A stretch of 64,000 bases of DNA from Trissonchulus latispiculum (taxonomy: Eukaryota > Nematoda > Enoplea > Enoplida > Ironidae): the NCBI GenBank assembly GCA_030248195.1, contig JASAND010030234.1, positions 111,001 to 175,000 of the forward strand, in the 5' to 3' direction. The notes under the pieces were generated by a model that had not been told where the DNA came from, made no database searches, and saw nothing but the letters and a program-made list of their open reading frames with translations. The position numbers and the translations under genes were made by a program. Position 1 is the stretch's first letter, and each line of letters begins with the position of its first letter. Below, in pieces: positions 32,482 through 43,000 of this stretch.

Positions 32482-33042
32482 TCAATCGTCCCAGGCTATG
32501 CGGGCATACTTCTGTAGCCGCAGAGAATAGTCCGCCACAGACTCGTGTGGCATCTGCCGAATGCTCAACAGCTTGGCAGTTGCATGCATGTCAATGAGCG
32601 GGGGAATCATGTGTTCCCTGAGGGACCTCACAGAGGCGTCCCAATCGTCTTGCTGCATAGCCCCCCTGGGCATGCACTTGTAGATTTCTGCCGCTCGACC
32701 TCTGAGGGTGGAGGAGAAATTCATCACTTTCTGATATTCGTCCAGATTGAGCCTTTGGCTGAATCTCTCGTAGTTGGCGAGATGATCATCAAAGTTCTCA
32801 TGGTCCCTTCCTGAATAGCAGGGCATATCCCGGTATGACGCTGCTATGGCTTGATTCTGAATGCTATCGCGCAATTGTCCCAAGAGATCCTCCACATTTC
32901 CATTGTTGAAATTTGGCCATTGGTTCCATTGCGGCAGGATAGGATTAGGCGGGTGGCCAGGCTGGCCAAAACCAGGTGCCACAGGCGGAGGAATGTTCGG
33001 GGGTCCATCCCCGTTTCCATTGAGTTGTTCAAGCTGATCCAT
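32482..33042 (-). CDS. gag: Gag N-terminal part (capsid), ended by tandem UGA
   Basis: Starts at the ATG at 33042. The frame is open further upstream from a GTG at 33150 but that part is Arg-rich leader. It encodes a Pro-rich segment (PPNIPPPVAPGFGQPG), then a capsid N-domain and the start of the C-domain with the Ty3/Gypsy-type signatures FDDHLANYERF and VADYSLRLQKYARIAWDD. It stops at two adjacent in-frame UGA codons (32484-32479) in the middle of the capsid fold; the frame then stays open for about 990 codons. The stops could be inactivating mutations or a local indel. A second reading frame across the site also looks partly coding, so a small indel is possible. No replacement sequence is proposed. 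Confidence 0.75.
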   Translation of the reverse strand: MDQLEQLNGNGDGPPNIPPPVAPGFGQPGHPPNPILPQWNQWPNFNNGNVEDLLGQLRDSIQNQAIAASYRDMPCYSGRDHENFDDHLANYERFSQRLNLDEYQKVMNFSSTLRGRAAEIYKCMPRGAMQQDDWDASVRSLREHMIPPLIDMHATAKLLSIRQMPHESVADYSLRLQKYARIAWDD

Positions 33043-33142
33043 TTCTTCTTCTTGTACCGGTCGGTATGGACGAAGTTGACTTCTCGTCGAAGTTAAGGTT
33101 GATCCTCGCTTCAGCTTAATTCTTCTTCTGTTGGGTCGTGAT

Positions 33143-33277
33143 GTCCTCACTGGACTACTTACCTTATTTCCAATTCCTCTGTCTTTGTTCAGGATTGATA
33201 GGTCCTCACTGGGGATTTCTTCTTCTCTGTTCAGGATAGGTTATCCTCACTGGGGGCTCCAACAATTGTGTTTACCG
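33143..33277 (-). promoter_or_regulatory. 5' leader: splice donor, repeats, possible primer binding site
   Basis: On the minus strand, between the 5' LTR and gag. A strong splice donor AAATAAG|GTAAGTAG has its GT at 33162-33161. CCAGTGAGGA occurs three times (plus-strand positions 33143-33153, 33202-33212 and 33243-33253), the last two within a tandem repeat of about 40 bp that includes GTTCAGGAT. TTGGAGCCCCCAGTGAGG begins 12-13 nt after the LTR end and starts (T)TGG like a tRNA primer site, but the spacing is longer than usual and no tRNA is matched. Confidence 0.5.
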
Positions 33278-36123
33278 TGTAATGAAGTGGGCAAGATCCA
33301 AAATTCGATCTGCTCCGAACTCTAAACACTCTAAACTCCTCTTCTTAACACGGAAGGTCAGCACGTCTGTTCGCAATGAAGCAGACTTAAGCACCAGATC
33401 TCTGAAAGGTGGTGTTCCAAAATCAGAGATTCTCTGCGGCCAACCTTAGTAGGGGTCTTTGTCGGTGAGTTCGTTTGAGGCTCCTGAGTTGATCTCCAGT
33501 CGGACAGCAAGAGGGGTCAGCACTTGCTTCCTAGATGATCTCTCCAATTGTACAGCAAGCGGGGTCAGCACTTGCTTTCTTGATGAGCACTGGATTTGGT
33601 TGAGTTCTTCCTCACTGGATCTTCGGTTCTTTCTTGTGGCTGGTAATTGCACGGTAAACGCACCGTGTGTTAAGGCTAACTCGCCGTTGGTAGCTTGTGA
33701 TAAGCTTATACGGTAAACGCACCGTAGTTGAAGGCAAACGCGCCTTTATTGCTTGTACTAAGACTCGGTAACTAACAAACTGATTATTTAATGTTAACAC
33801 TACAATTACAAGTCTTACAATTCTGTGCGTTCAAACTAACAAATACTACAATACTAACGACTAGGTTACAATACAATCAGATAGAGTACAAGTTTACTGC
33901 ACCAGAGTTGCCAGATATTTCCCTTCCTAGGTTACTATTAATATTATTCCAATTTGGAATAATATTACAAACTTTGGTTAAGCTATTGGGACAAGGTCGA
34001 TACTCTTAACGCCTTTTACACCCTTTCACTCTACTAACTCTTGCTAACTCAATTTCCCTATATGCTGTGTGTTACCCTATATGCTCGTGCTTCGTTACTC
34101 TTTATACGTCCCCTTACAATAGGACTGTCAAAACTAATATCACAATAAACTAAGTTACTAATTATTAACCTGGGGACGGTCTTTGGGTGAGCCCCTGAAA
34201 GTCGGACACCGCTTTCGCTCCGACACTCAGTTCAGGGATGCTATGTGAGATGGAATTTGAGGAACGCGAAACAGAGTTGGGAGGTCCTTCCTTACTTATT
34301 CCTAATTTGGTCTATATTAGCACAGTTATACAATAATGGTCTTCTGATCTTCTGGACAGGAATCAAAACAGGAGGGCCGGGGTGACGATTTTAGAAGTGC
34401 AGGAAGTTGACATTTTAGACTGAAAAAATGGTGCTTGGGAAACAATGAAAGTTCACGCTGTATAGGATTTTAGGTCTAGCCCAGCTTTGATCAGGTTTTG
34501 GTCTGTCGCTGTCGCTGCCGCCGTTTACTCTACAAGATCATTCAGTTTCCAATGTACCTTCGCTAGACTGACTCGGACTGATACTGTTCACTGATAATAG
34601 CTTCCAACTTGACTAGGTCCTCCTCCGGACAATACTGATACCAACTAATCTGACTGGATCACACTGAATCAAGGCTCTGACTGGGTTCACCGTACTGTAA
34701 TCAATCTCGGACGCAACTTTCGGCAGGACAGTGCTTCTTTCCGCACCTGAATCAAATGGGTTAAAACCCATTAGTACAAGGTTATGGTGCGGGAATCGAA
34801 CCCAGCAACCATTACTCGTTCTTTCGCTTTCCTGACCCAAAATGTGCATTTTGGGCCCTATTTGAACTCGTGAATTGACGAAATGACACAGAACCATTGG
34901 CTATTGCCTTTTTGACAAAATTAACTGTTCTTAGTAATTTCTTGTCACAAAACAGGCCTTCCTGGCCATTTTAGATTACAACTAGTTGGTTATGATTAAA
35001 CTTGAGGTAATTCTTTGCACAGACAAAACGATTCGTAATGTTCTCACGTCTAGACCCAATTTAGGTCTTGCTGACTTGCAATTAGACGAAACAACTCTTA
35101 AAGACGTATAAACTTCGCTATTCGTACATTACTTGAAAATCTTGCTAGTTTCTATCCTTTTCTTGCACAAACCGGGCCGTCTGGCCCGTCTTAGACTAAT
35201 ACAGACCGATTCTGATAGAAACTCACAAGTTAGCTTGAACAGATTAAATGACTGAACAAAACTTGCATTTCTGGCCTAGATCTGGCCCAATTTCGTTGAC
35301 TTGCCACGGGAAACAGGCTTGTTTCCCGTGGCCCGCTGCTAATCTTGAACGTACACAAAACTTGATGTTTTTACATAAATTTCTAATGTTGGAAGATGGT
35401 CAGACATTTATGGTTTTGCTACAATTAACCTAGCTACTGCCTACCTACCTAAGTACATTAAATTACTGAAACCTACGTAATACTAACTTATGAATTAATG
35501 TTGCTGATTATTTGATTAAACATTCTATGGCTAATCGGTTTCCTACCTATATTGATAAAATAAATTAATAGGCTGCTTTGTGGGTGAGTTTTTGCACATA
35601 ATTAGTATTAACTGTTTTCTTACCAAAATGCAAAAACTCACTCACTCACTGTCTCAGCAGCCATTTTACGCAGTCCCTACTTACCGACCTACCGACCTAC
35701 CGAACTACGTCTACTTCTAAATCTACCTACCCCTTATCCTAGTGCCCTAACAGGGGACGTGCCGAACCGCTATTCGATCCGGTGCTGGCAACCCCAGCAG
35801 CCAGCCGAGCGGCAGTCGCGCGTACTACCACCCTTTCACACGAGCACATAATTGCATTCGTGCAAAACTGGCATATAAATTAACAAAATTTCGATGAACA
35901 CGGATTTAAGTAAAAGTTATATATTCTTGTAGAGCTTGAAAAACTGAGCATTTTTTGTGCTTACAGCACCAAAAAATGTTAAGTAATTAGTGAGAAAAAC
36001 ATCCTTAAAGTTTGTTTCCACATATGCATAATTAACACATATATTGTACTAATTGAACTGCACACGTGCTAATTTGCTACATTGCTTTCTTACATAGGCT
36101 AGCTTGAACTCGTTGTAATTGTA

Positions 36124-36195
36124 ACCCGTATAGCTCAATGGAAGAGTACTGGACCTATTAATCCAGAGAACCTGAGTTCGAATCTCAGTACGGGT
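36124..36195 (+). tRNA. tRNA-like gene in the 5' LTR
   Basis: 72-nt cloverleaf with a perfect 7-bp acceptor ACCCGTA/TACGGGT, D arm GCTC/GAGT, anticodon stem CTGGA/TCCAG with an 8-base loop CCTATTAA, and a perfect T arm CTGAG-TTCGAAT-CTCAG. Box A and box B (GTTCGAAT) are present, so Pol III transcription is possible. The odd anticodon loop argues against decoding function. Confidence 0.6.
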
Positions 36196-37639
36196 CTACT
36201 TCTTTTCTTTTAGTTTGGTCTGTATTTTGGCCTTTGACATGGGAAGTTGAGTGATTACGGTAACGACCGTGAACCCATGATAATTCTAGGCCGAGACCAT
36301 TAATATCCCTATTCTAACTAGACTTAACTATTTCCCCCAATTATTAAGAACGCCAGATAATTAATACAACAAGACTGCAACTATTTTCTTACCTAGAACT
36401 AATTTAAACTGCCAGTCCGCTAATCGGACATTTGTTATAAGGCTTTACTAGTGACAGATTTCTACCTATTTTATACATCGTCTACCTGTCTAATCTGGCT
36501 AGTGTTGGATTTCATGGTTGCGGCTCATCCGTCCCCTAATCGCAGGGCGACCTACACGGATGACCGGAAATCCGACAGACCTGCAGACCTAATAGGGGGT
36601 CCCCGTGACCCTAGGCTGCAGAATCTGCCCTAACCGTCAAACAGAACAGCATTAGACAAAATTTCCCATTGCATTCACTCCGAAACTGGCAATTTTGCAT
36701 CAAACACGCGTCTAAGCTTTAACTGAAATAAATCCCCTAATTAGTTGCGAATAGGGGCCAAATTGCTACTCAATTTGGCCCACTTCCTGCCTAATACCTG
36801 AGCAATTACACATTCATTCTGGCATTTCCAAGACCCTTATCACACAAAGGGAGTTTACATGGTCCGCCCTCAATCACGCTCACAGTCACACAACTTTGGT
36901 TGAGAATTCACACTTGAAAAAGGGCTAGACTTGGAACCTCATAATCCATAAGGAATTTACCCAAGAAGCCAAATTACGTAAATTTAGGATTCACATTCAC
37001 ACAATAATGGTCACAATCACACCAACATCAACACAAACGGCTACACATTACAATACAAATCCTAACTCTTTCCTACCTAAACCTACCTAAATCTACCTAT
37101 TCTTTGTATGCACATTTTGTTGTAGTTTTGGGAATTAACGGGTCTCCGTCTGGAGCCCAGATTTTGTAAGTTTATAACTTTTAACCGAGACTATGAACTT
37201 TGAAACTTTGAGAATTTTGTTGGAAAGCTAACGAGTAATAATTGCTCGGCAATTATTACTAAACAACACAATCATTTCCGCTAAGGACAGCTTGCTTAAA
37301 TTAACTTTGGGGAAGCCGGCCATTCCCCTCAAAAAGGCTGGATAATTACTAGTTAAAACAGTTTCTAGGTTTTAATTCCTACTAATTTTAGGTAGCCGAC
37401 CTACACAAACAACATAACACAACTACAGACAATATTTTTAACATCAGTAGTGCCTAACTGTACGAATATGGCCGGCAATTCCTAATTGCCGGCTGTGGGG
37501 AGAATTATTCCCTGGACTTAACTCAGTTCAGAACATGAGGTCGTAACCAAGGGACCACCTATCTCAACTCAAGGGTGGGTCCCCACTCAGAATCCCTTCA
37601 TTACTAAATAACCCCAAAAAACGTGAAAAAAGGAAAAAA

Positions 37640-37850
37640 TGTCTGGCCACGAGGGCTCGCTGGTTGAAAAATGTAAAAACTGGCCACGAGGGCTCGCTGA
37701 TTGAAAAATGTAAAAAACTGGCCACGAGGGCTCGCTGAGTAAAAGGTAAAAAACTGGCCACGAGGGCTCGCTGATTGAAAGTGAAAAAACTGGCCACGAG
37801 GGCTCGCTGATTGAAAGTGAAAAAAACTGGCCACGAGGGCTCGCTAATTT
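37640..37850. repeat. Six-copy tandem repeat unique to the 5' LTR
   Basis: TGGCCACGAGGGCTCGCT recurs six times at about 35-40-bp spacing, separated by short A-rich linkers (GATTGAAAA.TGTAAAAAAC). The matching part of the other LTR (near 12960-13130) has only simple GGCC-containing motifs. The expansion arose after, or differently from, the copying of the LTRs. Confidence 0.85.
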
Positions 37851-40013
37851 TGAAATAAAAATGAGCCAAAAAGGGCTACATTTTGGTTAAAAATTAAAGG
37901 CCCGAAGGCCGAAAAACCAATGTAAAAATTAGGCCAAAAAGGGCATTGTAGAAACTAGAAAAGGTGCGTTTTCTGTGCGTCTGGCCGAGCATAATACGCT
38001 CATATGGCCCTAGATCTTGTGTGTCTTTGCTTCGTGTTGGCTCACTTCATCTCCTCTGACCTGTGTGGGCCAGAGGAGGTCCTAACTCGTGATCCTATGG
38101 GGGGGTGAAAAGTGCGTTGGGGGTTCTCCGGCCAAAACGCTGGCACACCAGGAGACACACTAGAGAAGGGGGGATACACGGCCGCTCTCGGCCGGAGCTG
38201 AAGCAAAGACTGACTGGAAATTTTGAATTTCCAGTCAGTCGACCTCACGCCTGTTGGCGGTTTCTTTGAGGTGGACGGGATTTCCAGACTCTTCTGGAAA
38301 TCCCCTTTGTGGGTGCAGACCCGACATGGGCTGTTTGCACGCCTGGCCCACCGGAATGGAGATTTATGGGGGGGTCTAAAATTATGACCCGTTTGTGTGA
38401 CAAATTTCCAGAGCTGAATCTCCAGAAACTTTCCAGACTTTTTGGTTAACACGTAAAGGTAACCAAAGGGGAAAGTTTCTGATAAAAATACAAATTCTCT
38501 TGAAATGGAAAACGAAACAGTACGAAACAGTGGCCTCTCGGGGCCCAATATGAAAAGGTAAAAATTAAGTGCTACCGTTACTGTAAACTTTTATAAAATT
38601 TGTATTTTGTATTTTTTAGGCGCTCCCTTATTCACTGGCCCCTTTCTCTTCCTTTTAGTCATGATTTTTCGGCCAGGAACAAGGGAGGCCGCCTTGTTAA
38701 TCCCAGCGACAATTGCTCTCCCTCACTAGCGCTGGAAGTTCCTGCCGTAAGGAACAGGAGGGCAATTGTTGCGCAAAAGTTGTGCATACAAAGAGTTACG
38801 TATTTTTCTAGCTAATTAAAACTAAATATTAGTAATCTACGTACGAAACTACCTAAGATAGCTTGTTTTCTTTTTATTTAAACAATTAGGGAGAGGGTTA
38901 CGCCCCCTCCGAACCTATTGTCACCTATAAGTACACACTAAGTCTTCCTCTGCGAGGCAAGTCTTCGCTGGGAGAGGGCCAACAGAAGCCCAAGAATTGA
39001 ATGAAAACATGAATGGGCGTAACAACAAGTGTTTGTTACGCCCACTTAAGGGGTTTACGTAAGGTTAAAATTAAAGAATTAAATTTTAAAGTTACAAAAC
39101 TATTTTAACCCATATCTTTCGCAATATTGGGAGTTAAAAGACCGGGTTTGATTTTTGGAACCAGGAAGAAATTGCCTTTCAGATAAACCTAAGTTATATT
39201 TTCACTCAAAATCTTCAAAATTCATTAATTATTACCTAATTACCGCCAATTAGGCCTAACTAGCACATATTAGTGCTCCAAAACCATATTTCATGCACCT
39301 AGCTACGAATAATTAAGTTTAAATGACCCATCTTCCAACGTATAGCTGTATATGTCACGTTTAACTGCATTTTCTGTAGTAATTCACTACTTTTCGAGTG
39401 ATACCTTTGATAAACTTTCCTTTTTGCTAGTACCAGTTTACTTTAAATGAAATTTTGAACCATTTTTCAAACAATAGGAGGCCTGTTAAGGCCTGGGTGA
39501 AGAGTAACGACTCCTCCGTTAGTTGATCAGAGGCTATAGTTGGGGCCTATTACTGACCCTGGAGTGGTAACGACCTCTCCGTTAATTGTTAGCCCTGATC
39601 GATCCGTATTAGCTCATATTACGCTAGGGTCCTGTCCTATTCTGGCACTACCTAAGCAGATTATAACGCTAGTTTTAACCTTATTTCTTGCACCTATTTT
39701 CTACTGAGTCCCTATTCTCTTCTTGCGCTCTTCATTCGTGTTCTAGCACTACTGTAAACCTAGTTTCTTAACCACGCTAGAACCTATGTCCCGATTAGTA
39801 AGATTTTTGTGATTTGAACCGGCTGGCAACTCTGGTATTCACAAGATCAACAGATAATTACAAAGATTGCTTGGACGTTCACACACTACATTCTAGGTTC
39901 CGAATAACTGATTCCAAAAGCAACAAACAATAACAATTCCAGTTCCGATCGCAATTCGTGGTTTTAATGAGTTTTCTTAACTTTTTGGCTTTTACTTCAT
40001 CCGTAACATTACA

Positions 40014-43000
40014 CATTGTTTAGTCTTGGGTTTAGGTCTGGGACCGAGCGGTCTCAAACTCTGTTTATGAAGAGCCTAAGGACAGGGGTGCACTTTGAAA
40101 TTTCATACGAATTGACCGGGTAGATCTTGAGATTTGCAAATTAGGTGCTTTTGCCGCTTGAGAGTATTCTCCATTTGTCTTGAGAATTGCCCCGCAAGTC
40201 CAACTTTAGCCTCTTCTACAGAAGGGTCCACAGTGCGCAGGTCGTTGGTATATGGCAGATGGGGTGGGCCAAAAAAGGACTACACCACAGGGTACGGTAG
40301 GTTTCGCCCGGACCCCGAACCACTGTGGCGCCCTGGGCAGGGTGTCCGGGACCGTGCGCAAAATGGCCCAAAATCAAAATTTCAGGAAGTGATCAAGTTT
40401 GTCTTCAAATGAAAGCTCATGGTGAGAGGAATCATTAGGCAATAAATTTATGCGTTTTTGCAAGATTTTAGCAATTTTTACTCAGCCGTTAGTATATGAT
40501 GCCGTTTTGAAGCTTTGAACTTTCCCTATTATATAGATCATTACACCAAGCACTGGATACTTTAAATCCCCCCACATTGCTAGCATTTAGCACCCGTTAC
40601 CATTCCTGAAACATTGAAACAGATTGGCTGTGAAATGTATTCAGGTTAGTCGTTTCCGGTAATGCAAGAATCTCCTTAAACTGAGGCACTTCCGATTTCT
40701 GATTGAAACACTTTTAAAATTAAATTAAAGGTAAAAGCTTCCTCTATAATCATTTTTCAAAAATATCGAAAGCTTATTTTTAACAGCAAAATGCAGCAAA
40801 CATGAAGTAATGAGCTTGATTGCTCAAGTCATGATGAAATTTGACGACACGTTTCAAAATAAGTTCTTTTAGCGTTTTAAACCCATTCCGCGCAATCCCA
40901 CTTCAAACATTCGTCAGTTCCATTCAGGGCCGTTTTTCCAAATTTCTGATGGTTGGGCAGCAGCTGCGCAGCTATGACCATATTCAATGTTTTCTGTTTG
41001 GACTTTTGGGATGTTCTGCGCACTGATAGTTCAGTTCAGTTCAGTGCAGCTGATAGATGTGTTATGTGTCTTTGTATATTCTTGCAGTGCCCCAAGAAGT
41101 TCAGAGAGGCAAAACAGCTTGATGACCCGCACTATATTGATGTTTCACACATATCCAGTTGCACACCAGTTACTCAGAATCTAAATCACCAGTAGGGCAC
41201 GAACATTTAGATAAACGTGTCACAACAACGCAAAAGTTACTGAATCAATGTTAGTTTGAATCCTTTATTGAGAGTGTTACTCATGAATTCTTTGGTTTAA
41301 AATGTACTGTTTCCCACTCAAGTTGCAAATACTTGTTTATTCCGATTCTTTTGTAAAGAACTGTTTTGACAAAACGTATATAAATGGTTGTAACTAAAGT
41401 TTTCACTTTGTAAACATTGCCTGCTTTGATTTGTGTTGTGAGTGGTGATTTGATATCTTAGTTTCTGTTTTCTACTGTGTACATTTCCCCATAAACTTTA
41501 TAAAGCTAACAAGCAGTACTTTTGTCCAAAAAATGCCTGTATTGAGTTAGTATATTTGCTCTAAATATAGACCTGCTACGAGAACATTCTTCCTTGAGAA
41601 GTGATTTCCATACAGAAATTTCTATGCGTGGTGTATTGATGATAGGAAAACAACAATTTGGGCTCCACTCCGCTTTCATACTATGGTATTTAGACATTGT
41701 ATCCAAACTGCCGGCGATGCCATAGAGTAACGTAGACTCTTGATAGTTTATAGCTTTATATTTCTTGATCTTTAGAGTTTTCATTTGAAGTAAAAATCGG
41801 CAGCCGCAGCATCACCAAAATGACAAGCTCTGACATAAATCATGATCATTGCCTTCTGTAGTTTTTTTTTGCTTAAGGATGCTTTTTGTGTGCTCTTTTT
41901 CAGTGAGTAAGTAAGTAGCTGCCATATGCAGCAAGCAACTGGTGATTGAGTACCGATTTCGTACTTTTCAATTTTTTACGGTAGACAGAAACAAGATCAC
42001 CCATAAAAGGGGAATATTCCGTCGTTGAGCCATTTTCATTGTTTTGTTTCCCCATTCAACGCAAAGAATATAATATGTAAGAACAGTCAGCGAAAAATAC
42101 AATACTGAAATTCAACTGTGAGTTGATCTCTGGCTATTCCGGTGATAAACTTCTATCTTAACCACTACACTAGCCGAACTGTATTGTTTTGAAATCTTAG
42201 TTTAATCACGGTTCGTGGATTGCCAAATAATAATAGGCTGACTGAGATCAACTTGGGGCTTAGTTCCATTTTGAGGGTTGAACGTCGAGGAGGAGTTGGT
42301 TTTGGTTGTGAACCGTCCGCTGCTATTGCAACACAGGTGGACAAGGGGGGTTAAAGGGGGGGAATTTCCTCCCCCCCCCTCGGTGAAGTCGCCCACAAGG
42401 TGTCGCGAAATTGCTCCCACAAGGGGTAAGAAAATTGGCCACAAGGGGTAAGAAAATTGCCCAAAAAATAGATTTTACACTAAAATTTCCAAAAATTTTC
42501 CGGCTTCGCCGGAATTTTTCACTTGAAATTACTATTTTTAGCTAAAAAACGTCCAATAAACGAGTTTTAGTTTAAAAATTGCTGTTTTTTGCTAAAAATA
42601 GGCTAAAACATGTAGCTTAAAAATCGCTTTCAAAAGTACCCCTAAGAAAAATCGCTCTCACAAGGGGTACCCAAATTTGCTTCCTCCCAAACATCAGAGC
42701 ATAAGAAAGGCATACATGCATTTCACACAACAACACCGGGGAAGTTATTCCGCCCCAGCGGAATAAAAAACATTAACGATGAAGACTTTTCAAAATTTCT
42801 ATTTCTCATATGCATTCAAACACTTTTTAGCTTTTGACTTTGCAGCTACTGAGCCAGTTTAATTAGCCAAAGCTCAGATTTGAGTGGATCCAGAACAAGT
42901 TTGCTGGATCAAGCAAAAATTGTAATTCTGCAGAGCCTGCCTACTTACATTTGTACACAGTCGTATACAAACGAGTATGCTAATTTTTACACAGATTTAT

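Larger units (their letters stand above)
8653..40013 (-). mobile_element. Giant endogenous LTR retroelement (Ty3/Gypsy order pol, env, OTU, NADAR)
   Basis: A 31.4-kb element on the minus strand. Two colinear direct repeats (8653-15219 and 33278-40013) have TGTAATG...CATTACA ends. Inner junctions fall at 15219/15220 and 33277/33278. The outer flanks are CAATG and CATTG, a possible 5-bp target duplication with one mismatch. Interior order, 5' to 3' on the minus strand: leader with splice donor, gag, env, pro-pol-OTU, NADAR gene, 480-codon gene, then a long noncoding 3' region. Protease-RT-RNase H-integrase order and the fusion-type Env place it near errantivirus-like Ty3/Gypsy elements. The LTR length, gag-env-pol order and accessory genes are unusual. 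Sampled LTR sequence differs by about 2% (4 changes in about 210 bp), so it is fairly young, yet gag carries stops. Confidence 0.88.
33278..40013 (-). repeat. 5' LTR of the giant element (6,736 bp)
   Basis: Direct repeat of 8653-15219 with the same end sequences and internal landmarks in the same order. It is longer mainly because of a six-copy tandem repeat at about 37640-37850 that is absent from the other LTR. It would hold the element's promoter, but I could not fix a TATA box or start site on the minus strand. Several short minus-strand frames (for example near 38042-38548 and 13431-13847) are present in both LTRs but look non-coding. Confidence 0.88.

Noticed and set aside
37564..37869. 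Minus-strand 101-codon repetitive protein in the LTR
   Set aside because: Produced by the 35-40-bp tandem repeat; absent from the other LTR.
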